Assembly (NCBI RefSeq): GCF_020037015.1
Contig: NZ_JAIQDE010000004.1
Coordinates: forward strand, 186,001 to 250,000
Reading direction: 5' to 3'
DNA from: Corallococcus sp. AS-1-6
Lineage (GTDB): Bacteria; Myxococcota; Myxococcia; Myxococcales; Myxococcaceae
Length of the DNA stretch: 64,000 nt
Position numbers and translations under genes: made by a program. The notes under the pieces were generated by a model. That model was not told the origin of the DNA and searched no databases. It worked only from the letters and a program-made list of their open reading frames with translations. Every line of letters begins with the position of its first letter. Within the stretch, counting starts at the first letter, position 1. Below are positions 63,365-64,000 of this stretch, one piece after another.

Positions 63365-64000
63365 TCAGGACAGCCGCAGGCCCGCCGGCAGCGTGTCGCC
63401 GAGCGCCCGGGCTTCGTCCGCCGCCTCCAGGGCGACGACCTCGCGCACCATCCGCACCCAGGTGTCGGCGGCCTTCGCGGCCACTAGCGCCTGGGCCGTG
63501 CGCTCGCGCAGGGCCGGGTCCAGGTCGCGCGTGCGGTCGCCGGTGAGCCGCGCCAACTGGGCGGCGGCGAAGGGCGCGCCGTCCACCTTGCGCAGGTCCA
63601 GGGACAGGAGCAGCTCCAGCCACGCCTCCGCCGTCTCCACGTCCACGACCTTGTGGCTGCTGCCGTACAGCGGCACACGCGCGCCCAGCCGCCCCAGGGC
63701 CCACGCCCACGGGCCGCCGGAGCGGGACTCGGCCTTCAGGCGCGCGGCGATCCACCGGCCCACCTCCGCCTTGTCGCCCGGCGCCAGGTGCTCCAGCGAG
63801 GCGGCGGTGCGGATCATCTCGTCCAACCCCTCCGGTTGGATGCCCTTCAGCTTGCCGCCCTGCGTGGGCGCGTCCGGCGGCACGCGCCGGGCCAGGTGCG
63901 GCTGGAGGTAGCCGTACAGCTTCTGCTGCTGCGCTTCGGTGAGGCCGCCGGCGATGCGGCGCCACATCACCCAGAACTCCGTCCACACGGCCTTGTCCGT
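63365..64000 (-). CDS. DnaK-family (Hsp70-like) protein, C-terminal part
   Basis: The frame is open to the window edge, so the gene starts beyond 64000; about 212 C-terminal residues are visible. They match the extra C-terminal domain (DUF3731-type) of myxobacterial and related Hsp70-like proteins: VWTEFWVMWRRIAGGL, PEGLDEMIRTAASLE, GPWAWALGRLGARVPLYGS, and AFAAAQLARLTGDRTRDLD. The chaperone ATPase domain itself lies outside the window and was not seen. A GTG at 63988 is an internal Val codon, not a start. Confidence 0.8.
   Translation of the reverse strand, partial: TDKAVWTEFWVMWRRIAGGLTEAQQQKLYGYLQPHLARRVPPDAPTQGGKLKGIQPEGLDEMIRTAASLEHLAPGDKAEVGRWIAARLKAESRSGGPWAWALGRLGARVPLYGSSHKVVDVETAEAWLELLLSLDLRKVDGAPFAAAQLARLTGDRTRDLDPALRERTAQALVAAKAADTWVRMVREVVALEAADEARALGDTLPAGLRLS

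Noticed and set aside
63306-63986. Alternative minus-strand frame at the window end
   Set aside because: The overlapping frame ending at 63365 has the clear DnaK-family C-terminal sequence; this one is Arg/Gly/Ala-rich noise.

Overview
The window is a chromosomal segment of a GC-rich myxobacterium. A Myxococcaceae member (Corallococcus or Myxococcus-like) is most likely. The pointers are a C-terminal MYXO-CTERM-type sorting signal (gene at 59446), the pairing of a Hanks-type kinase with a PP2C phosphatase, NtrC-type and GGDEF signalling, a caspase-fold lipoprotein, a DnaK-family protein with the long C-terminal extension common in this group, and codons that nearly always end in G or C. Genus is inferred from gene content, not measured. 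I saw no rRNA or tRNA genes, insertion sequences, prophage or CRISPR arrays. The region reads as stable core chromosome mixed with surface and signalling accessory genes.

Layout. 86-3757: a tight four-gene cassette of ECF sigma factor, anti-sigma-like membrane protein, caspase-fold lipoprotein with a beta-barrel-like tail, and a second lipoprotein. 3860-8559: hemE, then the fatty-acid beta-oxidation pair fadI-fadJ, closed by a good hairpin terminator. 8657-12087: a glycosylation group (PIG-V-like mannosyltransferase, methyltransferase, YdjC deacetylase, GT2). 12216-16383: signalling, with a diguanylate cyclase that has a dead receiver, then a receiver-PAS-histidine kinase translationally coupled to an NtrC-type regulator. 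16411-21416: rarA, nadK, a Ser/Thr kinase and an ElyC/YdcF-like protein. 21425-25673 (minus strand): a 5'-nucleotidase, a TetR-coaD-metallo-hydrolase operon with a near-consensus promoter and overlapping operator, and apt. 25984-33196: SNF2 helicase, recN, PP2C phosphatase and M23 peptidase.

33206-42973 holds a degenerate GGDEF protein, an RlmM-like methyltransferase with a long basic leader, secA, and the translation cluster rpsB-tsf-pyrH-frr, which ends at a perfect bidirectional hairpin facing cyaY and sixA. 43158-47621 has a lipoprotein and a 1260-residue iron-sulfur flavoprotein that joins NfnB/GltD-like and NfnA/PyrK-like halves in one chain. 47759-59306 looks like a surface-polysaccharide locus: methyltransferase, polytopic membrane protein, a tandem GT4 enzyme, a single GT4, and gmd-rmd for GDP-D-rhamnose. 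It is interrupted by small lipoprotein and NADAR genes. 59446-62547 encodes a surface-anchored phytase-like propeller and a lipoprotein 5'-nucleotidase, together suited to phosphate scavenging. The window ends with a small zinc-finger gene preceded by a strikingly structured leader, and the 3' end of a DnaK-family gene.

The observations I rate highest are the sigma/anti-sigma/caspase cassette, the structured region 62564-62686 with two mutually exclusive closing stems, the one-chain Nfn-like oxidoreductase, the perfect 7-7-7 operator between NADAR and its divergent neighbour, and the self-regulated TetR-coaD operon.
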